The position numbers were made by a program, and so were the translations under genes. From Quercus robur (lineage: Eukaryota > Streptophyta > Magnoliopsida > Fagales > Fagaceae), in the NCBI RefSeq assembly GCF_932294415.1, contig NC_065536.1, positions 30,833,354 through 30,897,353 of the forward strand: a stretch of 64,000 bases of DNA. The letters run 5' to 3'. Below, one piece after another: positions 12,036 to 23,751 of the stretch (position 1 is the stretch's first letter; each line of letters starts with the position of its first letter). Under the pieces are notes generated by a model, which worked only from the letters and a program-made list of their open reading frames with translations, made no database searches and had not been told where the DNA came from.

Positions 12036-14640
12036 TGTGAGAGACCGGGAACTTGGCTCTCAAAAAGAATTAGGCATCAGCACCTCTCTTTTCACCTCTC
12101 TTTTCGAGATTATGTGGAGTCACCACTTATTTTTTGTAATCTTTTCGGGATTATGTGAAGTCGTCACTTATTTTTTATTACAAAAAATAAGAAAAACTAC
12201 AAAATACCATATACATATTCAAATAATACAAATTCTCATTAACTTTGAATAAGTTACAACTTGATGAAAGAATTATACATAGCTTCATTTCTTAGTCACA
12301 ACCTAGTAAAAATTATAAGGTTTTGTTTCCTAGTTACAATTAATAAAAAAACAAAAGACAAAGCACCATCTTACAAACAAAAAACCTAAAGTTCAGGGGT
12401 TAGGTTACAAAATGGGAAGGTGTTAGGCACCCATTCTGCCCAGACAGTGTCTAGTCTTTTAGACTTTAAATAACCACTTAAATACCCTTTAAAAAGTGAT
12501 AAGCAGCTTGTTGTATTAATATTCCTAAATCTATGGTTGGTTAACATACAAAAATCTTAGATCTGTAGCTCTTATGTAAGAAGAAATCAAATCTGAATTT
12601 TAATTATAGGGAAAGGATTTTTAAAGAGAAGTTTCAAATCTAATTTTTAAATTAACAGACAAAATGAATTTTTGATAAAAAATTTCAGATCTGATTTTTA
12701 AAATTAAAAAGAATGGATTTTAAAAAGAGTTTTCAAATATGATTTTTAAAATACAAAAGGAATGACCTTTAAAAAAAAGAATTTTCAAACCTGCTTTTTT
12801 AATTTAGAAAACAAAAGAGATTTTTAACAAAGTTTCCAAATATGATTTTTTTTTTAATTAAAAAAAATCGGTTTTGAAAGAAATTTTCAGATTTGATTTT
12901 TTTTATTTAGAAAACAGTAGAGATTTTGAAAGTAAATTTCAAATATGATTTTTAGTTTAGAAAAAAGAAGAGGTTTTTAAATGAATCTCCAAATCTGATT
13001 TTTTTAATTAAAGAACAGAATGAACTTCAAAGAGAAAATTCAAATCTGATTTTTTAATTAAAAAACAAAATGGGTTTTGAAAGGAATTTTCAGATCTGAT
13101 TTTTTTTTTTTTTTTTTTAGAAAACAAAAGAGGCTTTCAAAATAATTATCAAATCTGATTTTTAGTTTAGAAAACAATAGGGGTTTTGAAAATAATTTTC
13201 AGATCTGATTTTTAGTTTAGAAAACAGAAGGGGTTTTGAAAATAATTTTCAGATCTGATTTTTAGTTTAGAAAATAATAGGGATTTTGAAAATAATTTTC
13301 GGATCTGATTTTTAGTTTAGAAAACAGAAGAGGTTTTTGAAAATAATTTTCAGATCAAGTTTTTAGTTTAGAAAACAGAAGAGGTTTTGAAAATAATTTT
13401 CAGGTTTGATTTTTAGTTTAGAAAACAATAGGGATTTTGAAAGTAAATTTCAGGTCTGATTTTTAGTTTAGAAAACAAAGAGGTTTTGAAAATAATTTTC
13501 AGATCTGATTTTTAGTTTACATAGAGCAACAGATCTAAGATTTTATCATATGTATTATACATCTACATGATCAAACACATGCACATAAACAAACAATCAT
13601 GATATGTTTACTTGAAATAAAGAAAAATCCAAAAAAAAAACAGAAGAAAGATCATGTTAGAGAGGCATGGAGAATTGAATTGGATACACAAATATGTAAA
13701 TGAAAAGAGTAGAAGCTTACCTGCATCAATGAATGCTACAAGGGAATGAGAAAATTACTTTAGAGTTAGAGAGAGGGTGAGTCTCTCTAAGTCCAAAAGG
13801 AGTTATACTTAGCAGAAAAGAAAGTCTTAAAGTTGAACTTCTAGAATTTCTTTAACGTTAAGGGTAGAGGGGTGCTGAATTCTGAATTTAATTTTGTATT
13901 TATAGAGGTGTTGTGCTTAAAAATTAAGCTAGGGTTGCTTAGAAAATCAGCAGATACGAGTTAGGTCGAGTTTTATCCTTAAAAAATCAAATCTGATGTG
14001 TTTTGACCTAATCTAAAAATTTCTGGGCCGAATTTGGAACCCATGCCAATCGGCACTGTGGAAGTGCCGATCGGCACTCTTGGGTGCTCAGCCTAATTTT
14101 CTCTTTTGGTTCAATTTGGACTCTTTTTTTGGCATTTTCTGAGTTGGGAATTGTACCTAGACGTTTTTTAAACTTGTATTCCAAATAAAATCCATTTTAA
14201 TTTGATAATTAGGTCCTTAAAATAATAATTATCTAAAAGATAATTATTTCGAAAAACCTTAATTATCAACAATTCCCTTATTATCTGATTATCCTTTTTA
14301 TTCCTATGCAATCAAGATTATTTTTTATCAAATCCAATAGCCAATCACATAAATTACTTAATTAATTTTAATTTATTGACCAATAAAAATTAATTTCAAT
14401 TAATTACACGTGATCAGCTTCACCCACACAAAATGCATGCAAACCGTGAAAACTTGATCTCGTGATATCTTTCAATCCGATGGTATGATTTGGGAATCGA
14501 GCATATCGTCGCGATCATTAGAGTCTCAATATCATTTTTATGATATGTGCTGAATGATGTAATGCATTTTTAGGTATTTAGAATGATCATTTCAGTCATC
14601 TCCCAAGATTAAATTATAGGTGCAAAACTGAGTATCTACA
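12036..14640. mobile_element. Large solo LTR (probable Gypsy type)
   Basis: The block begins TGTGAGAGACC and ends GTATCTACA, and is flanked by a perfect 5-bp direct repeat ACTTT (12031-12035 and 14641-14645). No second copy, primer site, PPT or coding region is present. That is the structure of a solo LTR left by recombination between the two LTRs of a large element. It contains the motif GGGAAGGTGTTAGGCACCC (12413-12431), which I recall from LTRs of plant Tat/Ogre-type Gypsy elements, and a TATA-like TTTGTATTTATAGAG near 13893. Orientation not settled. Confidence 0.8.
12590..13517. repeat. 50-bp minisatellite inside the solo LTR
   Basis: Unit of about 50 bp: 'agatctgatttttagtttag', then 'aaaacagaagaggttttg', then 'aaaataattttc'. 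Roughly 18 copies, very regular from 13140 to 13517 and increasingly degenerate toward 12590. Confidence 0.85.
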
Positions 14641-14645
14641 ACTTT

Positions 14646-15116
14646 ATTATAAATTTTACACTAAGAGAGCTCAAAATGACTCATTATTATTTATGGACTA
14701 TATTAAAAACCTGGCAACAATGCATTACCATGTATTTAGAATAAATTTCTCAAAAAAAAAAGGTATTTAGAATAACGCTTCTCCAGTCTTGCCAACTTCC
14801 AATACCAACATCTGAAAGTTATGGAGTATGCATTGGGGTGATTGAACTGTGTGGACTAACGAGATAGCCAGTTGAGATTTCATTAATTTAAAAAGGGGTT
14901 TGGCTTACATCCAATACTTTTTTAATTGGAGATCTCATTTTATTTTAAATATATAATCGCAAGTGGTAGTGGGTTTTAATCTCTACCTTTTATTTAGTTA
15001 ATGAGTGGTGTGATAGTTTCTTATTAAAATAAAAGAAGATTCCAATTAAAAAAATACTGGAGATAAGCCAAACTCTTTAAAAATACTAGCCTCTGAGCAC
15101 GCGCGTGAGGGCTCTT
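14646..15116. other. Spacer with a 19-nt oligo(A) insertion
   Basis: No gene seen. At 14732-14774 the 12-bp direct repeat GTATTTAGAATA flanks 19 nt ending in an A run preceded by TTTCTC (see findings). Confidence 0.6.
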
Positions 15117-15278
15117 CTATTTTTTTGGAAAAAAGTTAATAATTTGCATAAATTATAATTTGGAATTACTACATTTTTCAATCACAAAAAAACCTAGGGA
15201 TGTGATGAAAAATTATTTCACATGCAAACGCATAATACTCATCACACCCCTAGGTTTTTTGTGATTGAAAAATGTAGT
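15117..15278. mobile_element. Palindromic MITE, left part
   Basis: Left arm plus most of the core of a hairpin element. Its right arm lies at 19523-19579, after the LTR element. 'aattataatttggaattact' on the left is the complement of 'agtaattccaaattataatt' on the right, and the inner arms 'caatcacaaaaaaacctagg' and 'cctaggttttttgtgattg' pair with each other. Joining 15278 to 19528 restores one continuous hairpin. Confidence 0.8.
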
Positions 15279-15949
15279 TGTAAGGACACGGTTTGTAACG
15301 AACCGTAACAATGTTGGGTTCGCACGTAAAAAGGCGCAAACAACATCATTTGTAGAGCATGGGTTTGAAAGGCTAGGCCTTGGTCACCAGGTAGTGGGTT
15401 TTTCGTGATATCCATACATGGTTAAGTCGTCTTCGCCCTAGGAGCCTTTCTCCTAGAGGCAGGCTGGGAGGTTCTGGTTTTTGGCCATCTTTCCCAGCCT
15501 CCGCTATGAATTGCTTACTTTTCCTTTTATACTAGCCTGTGTTTTTTATCCTTCGTCCACGTGTAGGATCGACATTCCAAGACTGATACTTGTCCCACCA
15601 GCCCATACCCAAAGTGGTTGGGGGTGGTTGTAAAAGCTGGAGAGTATGGCTCTGTCAGGTGCAGAGTATTGAATGGCAGTAAGGGCAGCTTTCCCTGGTC
15701 GTTACACTTTCCAACATACCCCTTTCTATTGGCACAGATATTTTAGATTTTTTCCCAAGTTGTTTATATACCATTTTTGCCCTTTCTTCTTGTGAAATCT
15801 CGGACATGCCGAGGACTGAATTGTCCTCGGCTATGTCCCAAGGCTATTTCGTACTTGTATTGCCGAGCTTGGGCCATCACCTTCCTCGGCTTGGGCCTTT
15901 GGACCCCAACGAATAAATGGGCCTGGCCCACGAATTATTGGACCCCACA
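15279..15949 (-). repeat. 3' LTR (minus orientation)
   Basis: 671 bp; on the minus strand it starts TGTGGGGTCC and ends CCTTACA. Confidence 0.88.
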
Positions 15950-17750
15950 ATAGCCCCTCAAAACCCTGCTGTCCAACCTCTTGGTTGGAGAGGAGGGTTT
16001 TGGTAATACCAAGCCTTTATTATAGCTCGTTTAACTCAGCCCTTTATTAATGTTGGCGTCTCTTCATCTGCCCAGGAAATGTACCGGTCTACGAGACATT
16101 CCTCTGAATTCATTCACGACGCGTTCATGCCGTTTGGCTATCCAAAACGTGCCTTTAATAGTTTCCCTTTACGAGACCATTCAAATTTAATGGTTATTGA
16201 TGGTGTGGGGAAGTAGAGCGGGCATATTCTCGTTTACAGATTTTCTTGAAGATTTGAACATATTAAATACCTTCCGTTTCGCCCCTCATATAAAAAGAAA
16301 AAGCAAGATGTTATTTTCTCCTGTACATGAACCCTTTTAATCCCCCTGAAATCTGAAACCCTTAGACTCCTCCAGAGTCTACTTTTACCCGCTAGTTATA
16401 CTTTAATTTGTAATTCGTTCAAAGTAGGAGCAAGTAATGAAGGAGCCATTCCCTTCCCAAAAATTCCATGTTCTTATGAAGCTAAAGATGGCTCGGTCGG
16501 GGCAGGGATGGCAGAGACTCAAGATACTTCTCACCCTCCTTTCAGCCAAAATCCGAAACAGGGGCTCGTCGCGTCAAGCTTTTGGCGCGACTGAGCTGGG
16601 GTCACCCACTATCAGTACCAGCCGCTCTCTTACGAGCATAGCTAACATGGCACCAGCGTGTTAGGAGTCAGGACTGATGCAGGGACAAAGCGTCCCTGCT
16701 TCTTCCTCTCTTCCTCCACTGGTGCCTCCTTTTGCCTCTTTTTCTTCTTCTTTCCACCGCCAGATCCATCCTGACGCTTTTCCTTCTTCCTCTTCTTCTC
16801 CTCCTTCTTTCTCTTCATCTCCTCCATCTTCTTCTGAAGAAGGTCCTCCTCTCAATATGGGCGCTACTGGGGCAGAGTTTGGAAGGACTTCGGAGACGAG
16901 TTTAAGAAGACATTTGACCGTTTATTTGTTATATTGTTGTTGTTTTCCTTTTATTATTTTTGTAATCCACTTTCTGTATAGGCTTGTTTAAGCCCTTCTT
17001 TGTACGTTGTAATACCTCTTTTTATTAATAAAAGTTGTTATTACTTTATTTCACACATTCTATTTCTTTATTTCTGAAATGGTTACGCTGTGAATACACA
17101 TATTATCTTGTGAATTCTTTTTATTTTTACACTTTGACCGATGTCTAAGACCGAAATCCTAGTTAATAAAAAGATCTTACTCTATGTTTATAGACACTAT
17201 CCGAATTAATACTGCTGAATCGAATTAGTGATACTTAGGGTTGAAACCCCTATTAAGAAGAAAAAGAAAGGAACATTATGGTGAGCTTATTGAGGCGGCC
17301 TGGCACAATACTGCCGACCTTAGAGCACAATACTTAGGGCCGAAATCCCTTATCAAAGAAAAAGGCGCTATTATGAACTTACGAGTGCTGTTCGGCACAA
17401 TAATACAGACTTGAACTAATGACACTTAGGGTCAAAATTCTTGCTAAGGAAATGATATTATCATGACTTTAATAAAATTGTTTGGCACAACAATGCCGAC
17501 CTGCAAAAACAACACTTACCCCAAAATAGCCAAGATGACAACTGAATGCTCGGTGCGGTGTAGAAAGTAATCATCCGAAGACATACAACCCACAAAATGA
17601 ACAGCCCCTCCAGGTTGCTGAGTAGTAGGGCGTTTCACCATCTTCTTAACAACTTTAATAGTTTTAACCTTTTATGGTATTTGAGCCGAGGATTGAGTAA
17701 CTTAGAATTTTTATTAAGTAGCCGACCTTACGAAACTCAGTTTTTCTTCC
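15950..17750 (-). other. Non-coding interior of the LTR element
   Basis: No retroelement domain seen. A CT-rich, Ser/Pro-coding low-complexity block at 16690-16860 yields open frames on both strands that I do not accept as genes. A T-rich stretch with 'attaataaaag' near 17023 could be a plus-strand poly(A) signal region, so captured host sequence is possible. Confidence 0.5.
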
Positions 17751-18634
17751 AAAACTCAGTTTTTCATCTAAGTAGTTGGATTCCCCATAGGTTTGAGTCC
17801 GAGGACCATACAATACCTTGGTTCTGTCCAAAACTCAGTTTTCTCATCTAAGTAGTTGGTTTCCCCATAAATAGGACCATACAATACCTTGGTTCTGTCC
17901 AAAACTCAGTTTTCTCATCTAAGTAGTTGGTTTCCCCATAGGCTTGAGTCCGAGGACCATAAAATACCTTGGTTCTGTCCAAAACTCAGTTTTCTCATCT
18001 AAGTAGTTGGTTTCCCCATAGGTTTGAGTCCGAGCACCATACAATACCTTGGTTCTGTCCAAAACTCAGTTTTCTCATCTAAGTAGTTGGTTTCCCCATA
18101 GGTTTGAGTCCGAGGACCATAAAATACCTTGGTTCTGTCCAAAACTCAGTTTTCTCATCTAAGTAGTTGGTTTCCCCATAGGTTTGAGTCCGAGGACCAT
18201 ACAATACCTTGGTTCTGTCCAAAACTCAGTTTTCTCATCTAAGTAGTTGGTTTCCCCATAGGTTTGAGTCCGAGGACCATACAATACCTTGGTTCTGTCC
18301 AAAACTAAGTTTTCTCATCTAAGTAGTTGGTTTCCCCATAGGTTTGAGTCCGAGGACCATACAATACCTTGGTGCTGTCCAAAACTCAGTTTTCTCATCT
18401 AAGTAGTTGGTTTCCCAATAAGTTTGAGTCTGAGGACCATACAATACCTTGGTTCTGTCCAAAACTCAGTTTTCTCATCTAAGTAGTTGGTTTCCCCATA
18501 GGTTTGAGTCCGAGGACCATACAATACCTTGGTTCTGTCCAAAACTCAGTTTTCTCATCTAAGTAGTTGGTTTCCCCATAGGTTTGAGTCCGAGGACCAT
18601 ACAATACCTTGGTTCTGTCCAAAACTCAGTTTTT
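17751..18634. repeat. 80-bp tandem array, 11 units plus a partial one
   Basis: Units start at 17751 (79 bp), 17830 (71 bp, internal deletion), then every 80 bp from 17901 to 18541, with a partial unit at 18621. Each begins AAAACTCAGTTTTCTCATCT and ends CCTTGGTTCTGTCC. Neighbouring units differ at only a few bases, so expansion is recent. It lies near the primer-site end of the element. Confidence 0.95.
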
Positions 18635-18833
18635 GGCGTGGGACCTTGGCTTTAGGGGAATTAGCCCCTCGGCCAAGCCCCTAGAACCATCCATGCGATT
18701 GACGCTACCAAGCGTAGCCCCTAGTCAAGAATCATAGCCCCTAGCGGAACTTTACACTAGAACTCTATAACCAGCTGTCAGAAATGACAAGGGAACTCTC
18801 TCGACCTACCGCCTATGCCAACACACAAGCCTC

Positions 18834-18851
18834 CCCACAGACGACGTCAAT
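18834..18851 (-). promoter_or_regulatory. Primer-binding site (minus strand)
   Basis: Reads TGACGTCGTCTGTGGGGA on the minus strand, close to a common Gypsy primer site, with two transition differences at CpG positions. It fixes the element's orientation. Confidence 0.7.
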
Positions 18852-19522
18852 TGTAAGGACACAGTTTGTAATAAACCGTAACAATGTTGGGTTCGCACGT
18901 AAAAAGGCCCAAACAACATCATTTGTAGAGCATGGGTTTGAAAGGCTAGGCCTTGGTCACCAGGCAGTGGGTTTTTCGTGATATCCATACATGGTTAAGT
19001 CGTCTTCGCCCTAGGAGCCTTTCTCCTGGAGGCGGGCTGGGAGATTCTGGTTTTTGGCCATCTTTCCCAGCCTCCGCTATGAATTGCTTACTTTTCCTTT
19101 TATACTAGCCTGTGTTTTTTATCCTTTGTCCACGTGTAGGATCGACATTCCAAGACTGATACTTGTCCCATCAGCCCATACCCAAAGTGGTTGGGGGTGG
19201 TTGTAAAAGCTGGAGAGTATGGCTCTGTCAGGTGCAGAGTATTGAATGGTAGTAAGGGCAGCTTTCCCTGGTCGTTACACTTTCCAGCATACCCCTTTCT
19301 ATTGGCACAAATATTTTAGATTTTTTCCTAAGTTGTTTCTATACCATTTTTGCCCTTTCTTCTTGTGAGATCTCGGACATGCCGAAGACTGAATCGTCCT
19401 CGGCTGTGTCCCAAGGCTATTTCGTACTTGTATTGCCGAGCCTGGGCCATCACCTTCCTCGACTTGGGCCTTTGGACCCCAACGAATAAATGGACCTGGC
19501 CCACGAATTATTGGGCCCCACA
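18852..19522 (-). repeat. 5' LTR (minus orientation)
   Basis: 671 bp, same length as its partner. Confidence 0.88.
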
Positions 19523-19579
19523 GTAGTAATTCCAAATTATAATTTATGCAAATTATTAACTTTTTCCTAAAAAAATAGC
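19523..19579. mobile_element. Palindromic MITE, right arm
   Basis: Complement of the left arm at 15117-15175 after removal of the LTR element; ends 'cctaaaaaaatag', pairing with 'ctatttttttgg'. Confidence 0.78.
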
Positions 19580-20999
19580 TAGTAATATATAACAAAGATA
19601 TATGTTAGCACCACTCATATACATATATCACACAAAATTATAATCTGTATTCACTAAGGTTAGGAATATTTATTTTGATGTAAAGACTATTAAATCATAA
19701 AATAAAACATACAAAAACTTATATGAATCCTTGATATTCAACTGCATAAGTTCATTACATAGATGAATGAGTTGTTATGTGCATTATTGTCGAAGCACCT
19801 ATATCCATTTTCAACCACCCCATCAACCAAAATATAGAAGAAAGAAGAGGAAGATGTGTCTTTAATTGTCTTTGAGAATTTGGTAGAGCAAATCCCAAAT
19901 CACCCTTCTTAATTTACCAGCAAATCAACCTGTAAATAAATTAAAAATTGAGTTACTAATAATATGGTTTTGGTTGCTAGAAAAAAGAATCCTCAACAAT
20001 TAACGAATAATAAATATTTCAAATTTTCATTCATTTTCCAAGGTTCCTAGTCACCTAAAAATAGCATAAATCCAAATTTCCAAAAAATAAAAAGAGAGTA
20101 TTTTAATGCAATAAAAAAAAGTAAAGAAGATATTAAAAATTGGAAACAAATTTAGTGAAGTTTTGAATGAAAAAAAAAAGGAAAAGAAAATAGTTGAAAA
20201 ATATGTGAAGGGAGTTTTTCATTTTGGTCCTATAAATTATCTGTAAATGTACCATTCTGTTGAATCCTAGTGCTGACTTTTTGTTTGAATTTTTTTTCTA
20301 CAACTGCAAAAACTTTTATTAAATTAAAGAAATTGTTTAAATTGACATAGGATTTTCACTTTTAAAAAATCCATTCTTATTTATGTTTAACCAACAAATA
20401 TTTTTTGAAATTACATTTTTTTGGATAAAAAATAAACTAAGTATTAAAACCCTTCAAGAACAAATTTGAACCATTTTCACCCTATATAGAATCATAGATA
20501 GGAAAATTACCAATCCATTAAAGCTACAAAATTTGAAAACACAAATTCAAACTATACCTTGTCTGCTCGTCTTACTGTTTGTTCTCAAACTTGGGTTGCT
20601 TCAAAAGGTTCCTTTACACCTACAAACTCACAAAAGAAAAGAAAATGAAAATGAAAACCAAATAATTTATGGAGATCGAACAGAAAAACTACGAATTTAA
20701 GTTGAATTCAATTGATGATAAATGAAATGAATAATCAAATCCAACAGAGTTAAATAGACAAACCTAAGAACCTCACAACTTTGTACTTTTTGAGAAACAA
20801 AGGAGCAGAGAAAATAGAAAAACTAATACTTGAATCTCACATGTGTTACCCAATTTTAGTTTTGATTGGTGAAAAATATTGGGAGTTATTGATTGCTTGA
20901 ATTTTGAAATTTCAAAGAAATTTTTTGAAAGAGAGGTAACTACCATGTACGTGTTTATTGGTGAGAAGTCAAGATACAAATGAGGATTAGAAAGTGACA
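19580..20999. other. AT-rich intergenic DNA
   Basis: A/T-rich with A and T homopolymers. Short open frames exist on both strands, but none shows a recognisable domain or splice context. I see no gene. Confidence 0.5.
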
Positions 21000-21370
21000 A
21001 TGTTTTTTTTTTTTTTTTTGTGTGTATTGGAAGTTCTAATCTGTAGTAGAAGGGAATTTTTTTTTTTTTTTTTTGGTAATTGAGAAAGTGGAAAACGTGG
21101 TTAGCAATTGTTGTGATAATTATATAAGTTTTCTGCTAATAAAAAAATAATTGTATTTGTTTATCTCTTAAAAAGTTTGAATTTAGTTTACAATTTGTTG
21201 AAAGAGGGAAAAAAATTGAATTTAGTAATTGGATAAGTGGAAAACGTGGTTGGCAAATTAAAATCATTTTTTTAGGAGTAAAACAATATAACGTGATTAA
21301 TCGGTTGTAAAAGGGGGGGGGGGGGGGGCGGAATTTGGTTGGTAATTGAAAATTGCAAAACATTGTTGAC
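21000..21370. repeat. Degenerate repeats hosting the hAT insertion
   Basis: 'gtaattgagaaagtggaaaa' (about 21077), 'gtaattggataagtggaaaa' (about 21223) and 'gtaattgaaaattgcaaaac' (about 21340) are three diverged copies of one motif, each followed by a variant of 'cgtggttggca'. A related tail continues after the hAT element at 22440. A run of 16 G begins at about 21313. Confidence 0.6.
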
Positions 21371-22431
21371 TAGGGCTGTCCACGGATTGGGTCGGATCGA
21401 GTTTGGGGTTGACCCGCAACCGACCCGACGGAATCGGGTGAACAGAAAATGGACCCGCGGCCGACCGGATGTTCGGGTCGAACCCGGTGGCACGGGTCAT
21501 CGGTTAAGCGGGTCGAAACCGTCGGGTGATTTCGGGTCTGAATCTCAACAAAATAAAGATCAAAATCCAGAAAGAAATCAAAACCCAGAGTCCCAGAAAA
21601 CAAAGAAATCAAAGTACAAATAACACAAACCTAAACCAAAAAAACCAAATCCATGAGACTAAAACGAAAATGAGGTATATAAGACTAAACCCACACCAAC
21701 ACCACCCAGAAAGAAATCAAAACCCAGAGTCCCAGACAACAAAGAAATCAAAGTTCAATTAACACAAACCAAAACCAAAAATACCAGATCCATGAGACTG
21801 AAACGAAAAGGAGGTATATAAGACAAAACCCACACCAACATTCCTTCCCCCACCATCACCACATCCACAAGATCAGTACAATTTTTTTTTTTTATAAAAA
21901 CAAAATTTTTTTTTTTACTAACCCAGAGGCACAGAGTGCAGAAGATCAGTGGAAAGATTCATCAATATGTGGAGATTCAGGTTAAACTTTAAGCCAGCAA
22001 CGGCGGCGATAAACCCAACTCGACGACGGCAGCAGTAATGAGGCTAGGGTTAAGGGTGGTAATAGAGCCCAACTTGGCGAGGGGCGACGGCGGCAAAGGG
22101 TTAGGGATTTGAGAGAGATCAAAGAGGGTGAGAGATCGGAGAGTGGGAAAATTTTCTGAAACGGGTTGAGTTGAGAAAGGGCAGGCGTGTTCAACGTAGA
22201 AAGTGAGAAGTGAGAACCCAGGTCCATGATTTTCCCTTTTGAAATTCTGGGCGGTCAGGTCGGTTTATACGGGTTAGAATTCAAGGGACCCGTAACCAAC
22301 CCGCAAAACCGATTTTGAAAATAATCAGACCCGCACTCGACCCGTTTAGGCATTCGGATTCACCCGTGGGTCTTCGAGTAGGATTAGGTCGGACGGATGG
22401 GTCAGGTCTAGCGGGTTAATGGACAGCCCTA
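21371..22431. mobile_element. Non-autonomous hAT transposon
   Basis: 12-bp perfect terminal inverted repeats TAGGGCTGTCCA, flanked by a perfect 8-bp duplication TTGTTGAC (21363-21370, 22432-22439). The subterminal 150-200 bp on both sides are packed with GGGTC/GACCC words, typical of hAT transposase-binding regions. The interior holds a 139-bp tandem duplication (21567-21705, 21706-21843) and a more GC-rich stretch (about 21960-22230) with an 81-codon minus-strand frame, Ser/Leu-rich and starting MDLGSHFSLS, which I cannot identify. No transposase. Confidence 0.93.
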
Positions 22432-22439
22432 TTGTTGAC

Positions 22440-23424
22440 ACTTGACATAATAAAATTAGTTTTTAAGAGTAAAACATGGGATACTTCATATCCATTTTTC
22501 TATTTTAAAAATAAATAAATAAATGAATGTGCTTTAAAGAAATGGGTTACTGAAAGAGTGTTCCTATTTTGTTGGCAATATTTTAGTTCAAGTTAGACAT
22601 GTATTTTTATCAAACTATCTTTTAATTTTGTCTTTACTTAAACCTAGGACTGTAGAGGTATTTTGGAACAAAAAAAAATCCAGTCCAAACATGTACAATC
22701 CCTTAAATAGTAAGTATAGAAAAATAAAAATAAGTTTCAATAAAATAGCATGGTGGATGACACACAGACTTGTAAATTGGGTTGGGAAAAATTCCATCAT
22801 ATTCGTGGTGGGAGAATCTGTGTGGATAGTTTTTTTTTTTTTTTTTCTTTGTGAATTCTGTGTGGATAGTTAATGAAGTACTACACACGATCACTAATGG
22901 ATGATTGATAATTACCACTTGCGGTCTTCTAAAATAGCAAAGTGCTGCACAAGGTCTTGTAAAATATAACAAAGGATCGTTACTACATGCACAACACTTT
23001 TCATAATTTTTTTTTTTTTTTTTTGAGAAAGAATTTTCATTATAATTGAGTTAGTAAATTTTAATTGATTCATATTTAAGTCCACCACTGATATCACTTT
23101 TTTATTTACCAATAACAACTAGTCACCTACCAATTTTGTAAAAAAATTTGTGCTTCTATAATTATAGGATGATATAGGAAAATTAATATTGAGTTCTCCT
23201 TTCTCTTACGTTCATGCTAGATCTCTGCTTAGTTGGGATGCCTTTGGTCTGTTGGTCATATGCTGTTTTCTGCCGGGAATGGATGTCTTTGGTCTATTGA
23301 TTATAGCTTGGTTTATATCTCTATGAGTCTGATGGCTTAGAGCCTTAGAGAGCCTTTGTCTCAACCGGAGGGCTTTCCTTGAGCCTTGTGGTTGAATCGA
23401 CTTTATGGTCAAGTTTGGTACTTA
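22440..23424. other. Intergenic DNA with one short oligo(A) insertion
   Basis: No gene supported. At 22817-22871 the perfect 15-bp direct repeat TCTGTGTGGATAGTT flanks 25 nt made of a T run and CTTTGTGAAT. A less clear case lies at about 22998-23046. Confidence 0.55.
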
Positions 23425-23427
23425 TTA

Positions 23428-23748
23428 GTGTCCGTTTGGATTCGACTGCAGCTACGTCTGCGTTTGTGAAGCTGCGTTTTCGTTCTTTTTTTCCTTTTTC
23501 TTTTTTTTGTTTTCACGCATTTTGGAGTAATGCGGTTACTGTTCATGCACTGTTCATTGAACAGTAACCGCAAATGTTGACTTTCCACAGTGAACAGTGT
23601 ATGTGTGCACTGTTCACGAACCCACAAATTACACTTTTCAGCAACTTTTTCATTAAAAATAGGTCACACGGTACTATTCACACATTTAAAAATTATTTTA
23701 CTACAATGTTTTCAGTTTTAACAAAATAAATTCTCTCCAAACAAACCC
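23428..23748. mobile_element. MITE with TTA target duplication (Harbinger/Tourist-like)
   Basis: GTGTCCGTTTGGA at the left is the imperfect complement of TCCAAACAAACCC at the right, with TTA on both sides (23425-23427, 23749-23751). The interior contains repeated 'actgttcac' words and 'tactattcacacatttaaaa', shared with the copy at 35319-35638. Confidence 0.72.
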
Positions 23749-23751
23749 TTA

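Larger units (their letters stand above)
15279..19522 (-). mobile_element. Non-autonomous LTR retrotransposon inserted in the MITE
   Basis: Two 671-bp LTRs (15279-15949 and 18852-19522) bounded by a perfect 5-bp duplication GTAGT (15274-15278, 19523-19527). By eye the LTRs differ at about 23 of 671 positions, almost all transitions, with no length difference. Minus orientation: TGACGTCGTCTGTGGGGA, a decayed form of the Gypsy primer site TGGCGCCGTCTGTGGGGA, abuts the LTR at 18834-18851, and a purine tract (complement of 15950-15962) abuts the other. The 2.9-kb interior has no gag or pol that I can read. Confidence 0.9.

Noticed and set aside
16642-16991. Open frames on both strands in the LTR element at 16.7 kb
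   Set aside because: Low-complexity CT/GA repeats give Ser/Pro on one strand and Glu/Lys/Gly on the other. No domain, no start context, no splice signals.
17751-18634. Possible CRISPR-like array
   Set aside because: The 80-bp units are identical along their whole length with no unique spacers, and the locus is inside a plant LTR element. It is a minisatellite.
21136-21500. Overlapping short frames around the G run
   Set aside because: They cross the hAT terminus and the G homopolymer; proline runs are artefacts of that run.
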